This document shows, one piece after another, positions 12,701 through 21,867 of a stretch of DNA of 64,000 bases (the stretch's first letter is position 1; every line of letters starts with the position of its first letter). Under the pieces are notes generated by a model. That model was given only the letters and a program-made list of their open reading frames with translations, ran no database searches and had not been told where the DNA came from. A program made the position numbers and the translations under genes. Origin of the DNA: Halicephalobus mephisto (taxonomy: Eukaryota; Nematoda; Chromadorea; Rhabditida; Panagrolaimidae); assembly GCA_009193035.1 (NCBI GenBank), contig SWDT01000032.1:124001-188000 (forward strand), written 5' to 3'.

Positions 12701-13721
12701 TACGGTCGAAGGCTTTGTGGAATCCTTTATCTACCTGTCTCATATTCTCATCTCGAAATCGAATCTCAATAATTTTTTCGACTCTAACACGTGTGAAGGC
12801 GTAGCAGGAAAGAGTTGGAGCAGGGGGACAAAAGATAATTCGATGCGGCGTGATGACCGCTGTCCTCATGTCAACATAGTCTTCATCATTTAGATGCAAT
12901 GTTTGAACTGATTCGACTTGGAGATCCTTCAAAGATCGATCTTTGCATATATGAAAGTGCATATCGTAGAGTAATTTTTCAGTATTTTTAGGGTTGATTA
13001 GTTTTTCTTCATTTTTATGAAGAAGATATTTTCCCGGATAACCTAGAGATGTAACTGTCAGCAACATGTAAGACGGAGGAAGAAACTTGACATTCATCCA
13101 ATTCGAATGAAAAGGGAAAGTCATCATTGGTATTGCAGTATACTGGATCTTAGAGAAAGAAAGCATTGAAATCAGCGCTGAGATGTCTTCTACAAGAAGA
13201 AGTTGAATGGCCGATCCGTTGACAACATGGTCGATGAGGTTAGGTGGAGCTCCTAGAGGCAATTTTGTGACTCTGTAGTACTTAGTGATATTTCCATCTT
13301 GATGTAAACGACCACACCAGATCTTCGGGGGAGTATGGTACATAATTGTCAACATATTGCTGTTGAGTTTTTGGAGGTTGAGGGACGTGATAGATGAAAA
13401 ATCAAACTCTAAGACAACGACTTTCGAAAATTTATGAATTTCATTCATAAATGAGATCTTGATCTTGATTTGGTCGAAGTCAAAGAAGATATCCACCGAA
13501 ACGTAGAAACGGGACATATGGTTTTCATTTTTCATGTTCTTTTTCTTATTCTTGAACGAACGAAAATTGGGATACTTGATATATCCTTGTTCCAACCGAG
13601 AAAGACGGTAGAAATCATTTCCGGCCGTTATCCCGAAACTGATAATTGGAGCATGCAACTGGCAATGAGATCTAAAAAAGATTTCATAGAATTCCAAACA
13701 TACGAAGTCGAACTCACACAA
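9773..13721 (-). CDS. Cellular RNA-dependent RNA polymerase, EGO-1/RRF type
   Basis: Exons on the minus strand are 13721(5' end uncertain)-11897, 11850-10684, 10640-10219 and 10174-9773; phases agree and about 1271 codons are covered. The catalytic motif of the QDE-1/EGO-1 family is intact: GGGDMDGDEYSVIWDP near residue 711. Upstream, ITPHRIIFCPPAP and TDGCGQMSLDFA also fit this family. The enzyme would make antisense small RNAs on mRNA templates for loading onto WAGO-type Argonautes; an Argonaute lies on each side. There is no ATG near the 5' end of the open frame: the first in-frame ATG is at 13535, yet protein-like sequence continues upstream to about 13721. Family members in C. elegans exceed 1600 residues, so 5' exons are probably missing, unrecognised or displaced. 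Confidence 0.9.
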
Positions 13722-14294
13722 GATCGTCCATATTCGTTACTTACTACTTTTGATGGATTAAGTAGTAGAGACAGAATTTGACCTTAAAAATCCCAAGTAT
13801 CAGATCTTACTGAGACGATGTTGCTGAAAACTCTCAATTGAAGGAACACATTAAGTTATTTATTATTAGTCCCGGCACGAACAATGTATTGGTTGCAGTT
13901 AGTAATAGTTTTAATAACGTTTGAATTTATTTCTAAATTTCTTTTATATTTAAAAAAAGACCAAATTGTATAAAACTTAACAAATATATAACGAACTAAA
14001 AACATTAAGAAATCATCGGAAATGATACAGTAGTGAGATTAACGTGTACGATAAAACAAAAATGGAATAATTTAGTCTATTTCTTAAATCTGTAACAAAA
14101 AAAGTTTTTTATTAATGAAAGAGTTCCCTCAGAAACGTGGATACTGTAAATGTCTACTGTATTGACAAATACTAGCTATTTTTGATTATTTTACAGTAAC
14201 CATGACAACTATAAGATTATTATTCCTGTCCCTATTTCGTAAAATTTATTTCATTTTTATTCTTGCATTGTTGTTTTTTATTGGACTGACATAA
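13722..14294. other. Region upstream of RdRP, no gene seen
   Basis: No convincing exon or ATG-containing leader for the RdRP gene was found. The stretch is AT-rich, with no obvious repeats apart from the MITE that begins at 14295. Confidence 0.45.
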
Positions 14295-14462
14295 AATACC
14301 GTATTTGCTCTATTTTTGGCACATCTCTATTTGTGGCACATTCTGAAGGTTTGAATGAAAGGAAGCTGATATGTGCAACAATAAAGTTAGATAACATACA
14401 AGTTCCTGATAGATCGATCGAAAAATAGTGGCACATGTGCCACAAATAGAGCAAATACGGTA
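14295..14462. mobile_element. MITE with inverted ends ATACCGTATTTGCTCTATTT
   Basis: ATACCGTATTTGCTCTATTT at the left is matched by AAATAGAGCAAATACGGTAT at the right, and TGGCACAT motifs just inside are also inverted. The element is about 168 bases, non-coding, and abuts the outer end of the left 0.8-kb inverted repeat. Confidence 0.8.
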
Positions 14463-14479
14463 TCTATTAAATAAAACTA

Positions 14480-14736
14480 ATATGGAAAAAGATTTCGAAA
14501 TCGACACGAGTTAGAAGGAGGATATCGCAGAGGAGCAAGTGTCATACGGTTGTCATGATAACGAACATAGGAGTTCTCGTTCTTTTCAGATTTATCAACT
14601 GGACGTTAACTCGAATGTTTTCAAAGATGATTCAACAGATGAAATTTTACCTTTTATACTGATAAAAGACGGAACAAGAAATTTCGAAATCGTCAAACAT
14701 GGAAATGAAAAAAGTACAAATGAGAAAAATTCATAG
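14480..14736 (+). pseudogene. Disabled copy of the 84-residue inverted-repeat ORF
   Basis: It aligns along its length with the intact ORF at 22230-22484 (minus). Here the CAG codon after GACACGAGT has become TAG, stopping translation after ten residues. The rest of the frame is nearly unchanged, including SYGCHDNEHRSSRSFQIYQL. Confidence 0.8.
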
Positions 14737-15098
14737 TCAATTATAAACAGATTTAGAAATGTCACGTTTTAGTCATAAGTTTATGAGACGTGTACCTGTG
14801 GTATATGTGAAGTGGAAACCATTTAATTTATTTTTTAGACGTGTGAAAGCCTGAACACAAGAAAAATAAAATCCATTTTGCACGTATTAAATGAAAAACA
14901 GAATTTCAATCCATATTACCTTTATCCAATTTTCCAAAATCTTATTTACAATAAATCTTCTCCATAAAAAGTGATAAATCAGACTATCTCAGTACATATA
15001 CAAAAAGCGCAACTTTGATCTGGTAAAAATTGCGAAATGTGACACAATCGTCTTATTTTTTTATGGATATTTGACATTTCAAAGAAATTACAACCTAA

Positions 15099-15262
15099 TA
15101 CAGTAGAACTTGGATATAAGATACCTCTGCTATAACATACCTCACGTTATAGCATACGGTCTGGGCGAGTGAGTTTGGTTAGTTTGCCTTCAAATTCACC
15201 CCCTCTATAACATACACTTTGGCCTATCCCAAGGGGGTATTTTATATCCAAGTTCTACTGTA
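15099..15262. mobile_element. MITE (TACAGTAGAACTTGGATATA family), copy 1
   Basis: Inverted ends TACAGTAGAACTTGGATATA and TATATCCAAGTTCTACTGTA with a TA at each border suggest a Tc1/mariner-type non-autonomous element. The interior includes ACGGTCTGGGCGAGTGAGTT. It lies at the inner end of the left inverted repeat. Confidence 0.85.
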
Positions 15263-15285
15263 TTTTGAAATTTCTAAATTTATTA

Positions 15286-15466
15286 TACAGTAGAACTTGG
15301 ATATAAGATACCCATGCTATAATATATTTCAATTTATAGCATACGGTCTGGGTGAGTGCGTTTGGTTAGTTCGCCTTCAAATTCACCCCCTCTATAGCAT
15401 ATGCCTTCTTATAACATACACTTTGGCCTATCCCAAGGGGGTATTTTATATCCAAGTTCTACTGTA
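15286..15466. mobile_element. MITE (same family), copy 2
   Basis: Same TACAGTAGAACTTGGATATA ends and interior, only 23 bases from copy 1. Slightly longer because of an extra ATAGCATATGCCTTCTT-like segment. Confidence 0.85.
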
Positions 15467-16024
15467 GTGACGATTTCCATCTGTTATTCGACCAAAAATT
15501 ACTTTTTTAATTAACAGATGTAATTCTCGAGAAATATTCTACAGATAGAAATAATATCCCAAATTATTTTCAATCATAAAACGATTTTTCTTAAATTTTA
15601 ATATGATTTTAGTTTTAAATTCATTAATTAAATTTATTTCAGATATTACCGTATAAATTTCCAAGCAGAAAAAAGAGGAATGACAATCCGGAAAAAAGTC
15701 GCGATATTGACTGCAGCTGATTTTTTTGGAATTTTATCAACGAAAAGCAAAAACTGGGATGATTCATGTTTGCACTGTTCAGAAAGTTCTAGAATTTTCC
15801 AAAAATCGGAATTTTCATTTTTTTTAATTTTTAATTTATAAAAAATTAGAAAAAATTATAAAATTCAAAAAAAATTCGACAATTATGACAAATTACTCTA
15901 ATTTAAATATTTTTTAAACAGAGTAGAATTTTTTACTACTGATTTGTATTAGTTTTTTTTATTATTTCTTCAAATTTAAACAATTGAAATAAATATAAAC
16001 GATAAATATATAAGGGAATCTGAC

Positions 16025-16210
16025 CTATTCCCTTAATTGACGGTTGTTAACTCTTCGCTTTATTCCAGCAGTCAACAATACAAAAAAGCTAAAAACAACT
16101 CTTCGCAGCTTGGTCTCGTTCCCTCTTGTCGCTCCCCAGGCCAAATGTAGGTTATCTGTAGTCCCAGCGTAATAATAATCTCCAGTCCAAATGAAATAAT
16201 CATCATTCAT
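16025..16210 (-). pseudogene. N-terminal fragment of an SRG-like chemoreceptor
   Basis: The 61-codon frame starts MNDDYFIWTGDYYYAGTTDN. The YAGTTD block and its coding DNA (TACGCTGGGACTACAGAT) also occur at the 5' end of the receptor gene at 32091-33239. No transmembrane exons follow. Together with the neighbouring fragment at 16365-16872 it repeats the head-to-head arrangement seen at 33.2-33.8 kb, so it is probably a remnant of a segmental duplication. Confidence 0.5.
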
Positions 16211-16364
16211 AGTTAAACTTCTGAGTAGAATTGATTACAGCAAGAACTAACAGTACTTGTGTCAAGGTCGTTAAAATGGAAAGCATAGGTTAGTTAGGTA
16301 GATTCTAAAAGAGAAATGAAATACGAACATTATTAATAATGTAATTTTGTTGTGTAACGATTCC

Positions 16365-16872
16365 AAACCACGAAACAATGATCAGGAAGGCTATCGAGTT
16401 CAACCCTGCTCTCGCTATGTTCAGTAATAAGCCAACTTTTCTATTCCTAGACAAAGAAACTCTATTCCCTGTTGTCGTCGGAGGTTGGATAGCTTTAGTT
16501 ATGGTTTCCATTTTATTTATAGTCATAGCTATGATATTAATTTTCGAACTAAAAAGCCACAAGTACACCTCACAAAACCACGAACTTCAGAAGGCCCTAA
16601 TTCTCAGTTGCATCATCCAGATCGGGATTACTATTATTTTTTTATTTCTACCATGCATGGTTGTTTTCTGGGGTCTCACTTACCACGATGCTTACGCGGG
16701 GCCAATAGTAATGGTTGTTGACTGTGTTATTTGTCTCCATGCAATATTGGAAATGGTAGCAACTATTTACTTCGTTCTACCGTATAGAAGTTTTGTAGGA
16801 AAGAAACTATCCATCTTCCGTAAAGAAAAAACCAATGCTGCGGTCGTTTCTGTGTTTTCTGGAAAAAAATAA
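16365..16872 (+). pseudogene. C-terminal half of an SRH/SRI-like chemoreceptor
   Basis: It aligns closely with the second exon of the intact receptor at 40685-41858, from IRKAIEF to the stop, and covers transmembrane segments 5-7. The end shows the family signature LHAILEM...YFVLPYR and a Lys-rich tail (FRKEKTN). The frame is intact, but exon 1, TM3 and TM4 are absent: homology stops just before ATGATCAGGAAGG. An isolated fragment inside the inverted-repeat interval. Confidence 0.8.
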
Positions 16873-17309
16873 ATGTGCTGCAACGTTGCTGAGTATAATG
16901 AATTTATCTGTTAATGTGAATATAGTTTCACATGAATACGAATCCAACAGTCAAATAAAATCAAAGTGAAATGTTGTAATTTTAAACTGTTTTTGTTTTA
17001 TATTGTAATTGGAGTCCAGTTCGATGTTAAATAAATTTACTGTTAAGGTTTAGAAACGAGGAAATACTACAAATCTTTACTTAAACAAAAATATAGTCCA
17101 ATTATATGACAACAGCACAATTCAAACTCACTCATGCTGTACAACAATCCAGGATTTCTCATATTCAGGCTATTTCTTCAGGTTTTCTCTCTCAACATAC
17201 CCCAGATATGGAAATTTCTAGAAGTTTCGTGAATGTTTTCGAAAATTCAAAAGAACGAAACAATTTATTGACGACCTAATATTCATGTAGTAAAATATGT
17301 AGTAAAGGG

Positions 17310-17592
17310 ATCAGATGGAGTGACATCTTGGGAGCTCCTTGATTGAGCAGAAAACTGTTGGTTCCTACTATTAGCAATTAAGCTTGTTTATCTTAACATA
17401 AGCATGGAACAAAAGAGGAAGGATCCTCGTTTGACCGAAGTCAAACTCGGACCCGTCTAAAGCTGGAATTTCTCAAAGACTGACTCTCTAACACTTTAGT
17501 CTCACTTCACAGGCATCGGCTGACTGAGTGGAGCTTTGGGCATTCTGTCTAGACCGTTTTCGGTTTAACTCCAATATTTATGCCTACACTCA
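17310..17592. repeat. Segmental duplicate of 40196-40478
   Basis: From TGACATCTTGGGAGCTCCTTG to TTTATGCCTACA the sequence matches the region upstream of the intact receptor at 40685 with scattered substitutions. Similarity ends abruptly near 17593, where the fusogen-like coding sequence begins, which marks a junction between chemoreceptor-locus DNA and virus-like DNA. Confidence 0.8.
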
Positions 17593-19072
17593 TTTATGCA
17601 AAAAAGTTATCACTGAAGTTTCTTTATATACTGATTTACCCGGATATCAACATCTAATTGAAAAAAAAGTTAATAATAAAGATATTACTATAAAAGAATG
17701 TAATGACATGATAAAAAGTAAAGTCTGTGAATTTGGAACTTTGAATAAACTAGTAAACCTGTTTGGATATTCGATAGAAACTTTATTATTAGTGCGATAT
17801 GAATGTTCCTCTTTTTTCAAAGCTAAGCATTATTTAAAGAAGAATTGTGTTTTAATTGAGACTAAAGTTTTTTCTCATTATAACCAAAAACATCCTACTA
17901 ATGTTCTAGTTGATATAAATAAGTGTGAGTATTCAAAAGGTAGATGTAAAATTAAACCAAATGAATTAATGGTTTGGGAAGTAAATGACAAACAAAACTG
18001 TAAATTCGTTTCTATTGGAGTTCTTAAGGGTTACTTTAATGCTAATTTTTGGATCAATAATGATTATCAAATAGTTTTAAATTTAGTAAATAACTTCACG
18101 ACTGATTGTGGAAATAATTTGCAATTAACCTCAGAAGGTTATGCTTTAAAATCTGTTAGAGAAAAAAGATCAGATCAGAATTCTGTTAAAACCTTTCAAG
18201 AAGCAGGAGAACTACAATATCTAGAAAATAATATCAAGAATCAATTAAGACATTTAACAGAAACTTTTTGTCAAATGTTCAATGATCATAATGAAATTTT
18301 AGAAATATTATTGAAGGAAAATCCAAAGAAATTTATTCGAAAAGTTTTAAATTATACGGCAGTTGGTGTTAAAGTAATACAAAGTGAATCAGATTGTAGA
18401 TCTAATCCAGCACAAAGTGCTGTTATCGAAGTTAAATTCTGTAAAGAAATTGATAATAACCTGATTGAATTTACTGGTCTAAATGATATTAAAGGCTTTA
18501 TTCCTATTAAAATTAAAAAATATAATGATAAAATTTGGTATATGAAAGACAATATAATTACTAATGATCTTAGTTTCCACAACAATAATGTCTCTAATTT
18601 AAAAAACATTGAAATAAAGAATAATTATGGCTTACGGTTTTTGAAAAATAAACTAATTTTTAAAGAACATATTTCCAATGATGTGAAGACTGATATCGAA
18701 GAAGAATTGCTAAATGAGATGAGGCAGATGTCAAATGCTGAAATGGAATTGAAAGAAAATGAGCAGAACTCAGCGATACCTCATGAAATAATAAACGATT
18801 TGGATAGTTTATTCTATTCTTATTACTTGAAGTACTGGAGAAGTTATGTAACAATTGCTTCGACACTAATTTATGTATTTATTGCTAGATCTTTGATTTA
18901 CATTGTATCACCACAGTTTTCTTTAAATAAAAGGAAACAAAGTAGAATTAAATTAGTTTCTTTTGAGGATAAATCAATTCCAGCTGAAAATATTGAAATG
19001 AAACCTCTTAAAGTTGAAAGAAAGGCAAGTTTAACTAACTTCCCATCTGTTCTCTCATTAAATAAGAATTAA
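17528..19072 (+). CDS. Fusogen-like membrane glycoprotein of Maverick/viral type, 5' truncated
   Basis: The open frame spans about 514 codons, but its first 22 or so lie in duplicated chemoreceptor-flank DNA, so the true protein starts after about 17593 and has lost its start and signal peptide. The rest has a Cys-rich ectodomain (for example YSKGRCKIKPNELMVWE), a basic furin-type site REKR near codon 210, a Leu/Asn-rich heptad-like stretch after it, one hydrophobic membrane segment near codons 440-460, and a Lys-rich cytoplasmic tail of about 55 residues. This layout is that of a viral or transposon fusogen; such genes are known from nematode Mavericks. I cannot assign the structural class. 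The frame has no internal stop, so the break is recent or only at the 5' end. Confidence 0.62.
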   Translation: MELWAFCLDRFRFNSNIYAYTHLCKKVITEVSLYTDLPGYQHLIEKKVNNKDITIKECNDMIKSKVCEFGTLNKLVNLFGYSIETLLLVRYECSSFFKAKHYLKKNCVLIETKVFSHYNQKHPTNVLVDINKCEYSKGRCKIKPNELMVWEVNDKQNCKFVSIGVLKGYFNANFWINNDYQIVLNLVNNFTTDCGNNLQLTSEGYALKSVREKRSDQNSVKTFQEAGELQYLENNIKNQLRHLTETFCQMFNDHNEILEILLKENPKKFIRKVLNYTAVGVKVIQSESDCRSNPAQSAVIEVKFCKEIDNNLIEFTGLNDIKGFIPIKIKKYNDKIWYMKDNIITNDLSFHNNNVSNLKNIEIKNNYGLRFLKNKLIFKEHISNDVKTDIEEELLNEMRQMSNAEMELKENEQNSAIPHEIINDLDSLFYSYYLKYWRSYVTIASTLIYVFIARSLIYIVSPQFSLNKRKQSRIKLVSFEDKSIPAENIEMKPLKVERKASLTNFPSVLSLNKN

Positions 19073-19088
19073 AAATTTAAATTAATAA

Positions 19089-19385
19089 ATGATGTTTGTA
19101 TTTTCGATGATTGAAGAAAATAATAAGTATAATCTATTAGATGAAAATACTGCTAATAAAATCAAGCTGATCAAAGTCCATGATGATAAGAGTCATGAGG
19201 ACAGTAAGCTTTCGATTAATGATCATGATGAAATAACTGATAAGTCGAATAATGATCATGAAATAATTGTAAAGTCGAATAAAGATGAAAATAAAGTCTC
19301 ATCAAAAAAGCCTAGAAAAAAGAACTCAACAAAGAAAAATAAAGAACTTGTCAATTATTTAGTAGGAAAAATGACAAATTTATAA
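19089..19385 (+). CDS. Lys/Asp/Asn-rich small ORF, unknown
   Basis: A 98-codon frame that begins 14 bases after the fusogen-like stop. It is very hydrophilic, with repeats of the type DHDEI.DKSNNDHEI and a basic segment SSKKPRKKNSTKKNK near the end that could be a nuclear or nucleic-acid-binding signal. No fold is recognised. The tight spacing suggests co-transcription with the upstream ORF, and the base composition matches its virus-like neighbours. Confidence 0.45.
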   Translation: MMFVFSMIEENNKYNLLDENTANKIKLIKVHDDKSHEDSKLSINDHDEITDKSNNDHEIIVKSNKDENKVSSKKPRKKNSTKKNKELVNYLVGKMTNL

Positions 19386-19434
19386 CAGATTCTGGATTTA
19401 GGACAATTCTTCTCATTCAAAAATACTGATTATA

Positions 19435-19890
19435 TTAGTGAATGATTTCTTTCAAATCCAATTCAATAAAAACGTTAATATTCTTAAAATTAATCAAAGT
19501 ATTGTTAATATCTACTAATTTTAAATTTATTTTCTTTGCTCTGTTAGTTACTTCATGATAAATAATACTTTTTGGTTCTATTTCTACTTCATCATTGGGT
19601 CTAAATCTATAGATTGAATTTAACATCTTTTTGTTAGCATAACAATCTTCAATTAAATTGCATATAATAAAAATATTATCAATTTTACTGGTATTACCTG
19701 AGTAAAAGTTTGAGGAAATCAATTTACCATCATTATTATTTTGATCATTTGTATTCATTTGACTTTTAATTTCTAAATAACCATCCAATTTTACAACTTC
19801 TATTTTATACTTCTTACGTAAAACCTCTTGTGGAATGGAATACTCAAAAGTTGAATCATTTGAAGTTAGTTGCAGTATGAAAATCGTCAT
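19435..19890 (-). CDS. Candidate Maverick minor capsid (penton-like) protein
   Basis: The 151-codon ORF starts at ATG 19890 (MTIFILQLTSNDSTFEYSIP). Its C-terminal part, YHEVTNRAKKINLKLVDINN then LINF and FIELDLKEI, resembles the end of a small structural protein that recurs in Polintons, where a phrase of the type 'ideitdenGrlInF...i.l.l' is seen; I recall the pattern only loosely. It lies between the fusogen-like and protease-like genes, which supports a Maverick origin. It could instead be an unrelated Maverick ORF. No stop interrupts it. Confidence 0.45.
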   Translation of the reverse strand: MTIFILQLTSNDSTFEYSIPQEVLRKKYKIEVVKLDGYLEIKSQMNTNDQNNNDGKLISSNFYSGNTSKIDNIFIICNLIEDCYANKKMLNSIYRFRPNDEVEIEPKSIIYHEVTNRAKKINLKLVDINNTLINFKNINVFIELDLKEIIH

Positions 19891-20329
19891 TTATTAATTA
19901 AGAAATTTTTCATGATTTATTTTCATCTACAGTAGAATGTATGAGATAATTTTGTCGCATTTGTCAACGAATTCTTCTCTCTTTTCGATGAAATAATGCT
20001 CCTCAGCAAAGACAAAAAGGAATTATCTCATTTTAATGAAACAATATTCTTCAACAAAGATGGTATTATCAAGGATAAACACGACATATCACGGAAAGTG
20101 ATAAAATGGCGCTCAAACTCATAAAGATTGATCAACTTGCCAAATTATCATTTACGGTCTAGTAATCGATCTGTAACGGTTGCCCGGACACGATTGGATA
20201 GAGAGAAAAGCTAGTAAACTGATTGAAATCCGCGATTATTGCTTAAAATTTAATATTTTTGCATTGATTTTAAAAGTACGCCATCCTTTATATATTACTC
20301 CTAAGTTTTTAAAATAATTGTTACCTATT

Positions 20330-20333
20330 TCAG
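20330..20333 (+). promoter_or_regulatory. Splice acceptor just before the GTPase start codon
   Basis: ACCTATTTCAG lies six bases upstream of ATG 20340. Such a short distance is typical of nematode trans-splice sites; a cis intron in the leader is the alternative. Confidence 0.5.
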
Positions 20334-20339
20334 TTTAAA

Positions 20340-21221
20340 ATGGGTAACAACGAGTCTACTCACTATTCACAATCGCAGCCGCTCAGCACAAAAAACTCAA
20401 CGAAAAAACGTGTTCTCGTTTTTGGATGCTCAAAAGTTGGCAAGTCTTCTATGTTGAAAACAATTACTGGCCAAAACTTAGCAGTTAGTGATAGCGCAAT
20501 TGGCACCACTTTTACGACGAACATTCTTCCAGACTTTGAATATAATGGAAAAATATACCAATTTATCGATACAGCCGGTCTCGATGAAGGTTGTAAAGGA
20601 ACGCAAGCAGCTGAGGACGCTCTGGCAAATTTATATGAATTAATCGAAAAAGAGGGCGAAGAAGGTTTTAATCTTTTTATTATGGTGATGGCGAAAGGTG
20701 TTATTTCACACACAATTGAAAACAATTATAACCTTTTCATCGATTGTATGCGAGCAAAGGAAATTCCCGTCCTCTGTGTTGTGACAAAATGTGAAGATGA
20801 TGATCCACTTAACAAATGGATCGTTGAAAATAAAACGCATTTTGAACAATACAACATGGAATTTGACGACATGATTGGCTCCTGCTTTGCACAAGAACGA
20901 CATGGACGACTTGCGAAGACGTATGAGGAATTATGTAATGAATCAAAAAAAGCTGTTATGGAAATAATTGAAAAGACGTGCTCTAAGGAACCGTGTAGTA
21001 TTATTCAAGAAGGAGTTCGTTCTACATTCGAAAAAACTATGAAAAATTATATTAATATGGAGAATTATTTACCGGGGTCTGAATGGACTACTGAACGTCT
21101 CAGTGAATTTTTAGTGCGTTACGGTTACACCAAAGAAGAAGCACAGAATCTCGCAATGAATATTGTAGGAACCATCTGTTTGCTCACGGCCTTGGCGGCG
21201 TGCACCATGAAGAATGGTTGA
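20340..21221 (+). CDS. AIG1/GIMAP-type GTPase with N-myristoylation signal
   Basis: A 293-residue protein with a P-loop GCSKVGKSS (near residues 29-37), a G2-type Thr run (GTTFTT) and G3 DTAGLDEG. The usual G4 motif (N/T)KxD appears as TKCED, with the acidic residue out of step, so guanine specificity may be weak. This order fits the AIG1/Toc34-like septin-related GTPases. The N terminus MGNNEST has Gly2 and Ser6, as needed for N-myristoylation, implying membrane attachment. A hydrophobic stretch near the C terminus (NIVGTICLLTALAAC) may add a second anchor. It is intronless after the leader, sits among Maverick-like genes, and its last 111 bases overlap the protease gene on the other strand. 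It may be cargo of the element or a host gene. Confidence 0.8.
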   Translation: MGNNESTHYSQSQPLSTKNSTKKRVLVFGCSKVGKSSMLKTITGQNLAVSDSAIGTTFTTNILPDFEYNGKIYQFIDTAGLDEGCKGTQAAEDALANLYELIEKEGEEGFNLFIMVMAKGVISHTIENNYNLFIDCMRAKEIPVLCVVTKCEDDDPLNKWIVENKTHFEQYNMEFDDMIGSCFAQERHGRLAKTYEELCNESKKAVMEIIEKTCSKEPCSIIQEGVRSTFEKTMKNYINMENYLPGSEWTTERLSEFLVRYGYTKEEAQNLAMNIVGTICLLTALAACTMKNG

Positions 21222-21500
21222 TAATTCAATTGACGAATTTAAATAATTCTGTAATTCTAATGGAAGATCCAGTCCAAAAGAATCAAAGTAATAACTCTTT
21301 TCTTTATTCTTGTAATAACACACCCAATGAGTACCATTATTTTTACTCTCATCCAAATTTACAACCCCACACTCTAAAAGCCAAGGGCTAACCATCCTCG
21401 GAAGAGTATCCCTCATAACCACTCCTCTGAAATTTTTTATTTTTAATTCTTTAGCTAATTTCGTAATATCATAATTTGTTAATGGTTTGTTAATAAACAT
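21111..21500 (-). CDS. Adenain-type cysteine protease of Maverick/Polinton origin
   Basis: The 129-codon ORF from ATG 21500 shows the Polinton protease pattern: KPLTNYDI at the start, LKIKNFRGVVMRD, LDESKNNGTHWVCYY with the catalytic His, YYFDSFG with the Asp, and NIHCEILCFF where the catalytic Cys is expected. In Polintons and adenoviruses this enzyme matures capsid proteins. The usual CGYYC context of the nucleophile is altered (HCEILC). The last 111 bases overlap the 3' end of the GTPase gene antisense, so the C terminus may have been replaced or truncated there. No frameshift or stop is present. Confidence 0.8.
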   Translation of the reverse strand: MFINKPLTNYDITKLAKELKIKNFRGVVMRDTLPRMVSPWLLECGVVNLDESKNNGTHWVCYYKNKEKSYYFDSFGLDLPLELQNYLNSSIELSTILHGARRQGREQTDGSYNIHCEILCFFFGVTVTH

Positions 21501-21540
21501 TTATAATCAAGAAAAATTGACGGGATTGCAGTTTCGAAAA

Positions 21541-21692
21541 AAAACTCACACAAGCCCTCCGGAGGGACACTGGAGGGCCAGTATCCTTTTAGTAAATTAT
21601 ATCATTTTTCTTAATTACACATAATACCCCGTATGCCTGGGTTGGACAAGTGGGGTGGGGGTGTAAGCCAGAATTAGTATATATATCTAACT
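21541..21692. other. Junction segment with small GC-rich hairpin
   Basis: GCCCTCCGGAGGG and CTGGAGGGCC form overlapping short palindromes near 21555-21580. They are followed by CCTTTTAGTAAATTATATC and ACACATAATACCCCGTAT, relatives of the degenerate repeats at 22490-22720, and then by GACAAGTGGGGTGGGGG, echoed at about 22725. This may be element-end sequence. Confidence 0.4.
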
Positions 21693-21867
21693 TACAGTAG
21701 AATTTGGATATAAAATACCTCCTTGGGATCAGCCAAAGTGTATGTTATAAGAAAGGATATATTATAAAGGGGATAAACTTAAAGGCGAACTAACCAAACT
21801 CACTCACCGTATACTATAACGTGAGATATGTTATAGTAGAGGTATCTTATATCCAAGTTCTACTGTA
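21693..21867. mobile_element. MITE (TACAGTAGAACTTGGATATA family), copy 3
   Basis: TACAGTAGAATTTGGATATA and the inverted TATATCCAAGTTCTACTGTA form the ends. It occupies the same site in this arm as copy 1 does in the other (next to TTAGGTTGTAATTTC), so it was present before the arm was duplicated. Confidence 0.85.

Larger units (their letters stand above)
14466..15262. repeat. Left arm of an inverted repeat of about 0.8 kb
   Basis: Sequence from AAACTAATATGGAAAAAGAT to the end of a MITE is repeated in reverse orientation at 21693-22498 with high identity, including a MITE at the same internal site. The arm carries a disabled copy of an 84-codon ORF. The arms enclose about 6.4 kb. Confidence 0.88.

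Noticed and set aside
14310..14507. 65-codon minus-strand ORF
   Set aside because: It lies within the ATACCGTATTTGC MITE and its arms; no protein-like features.
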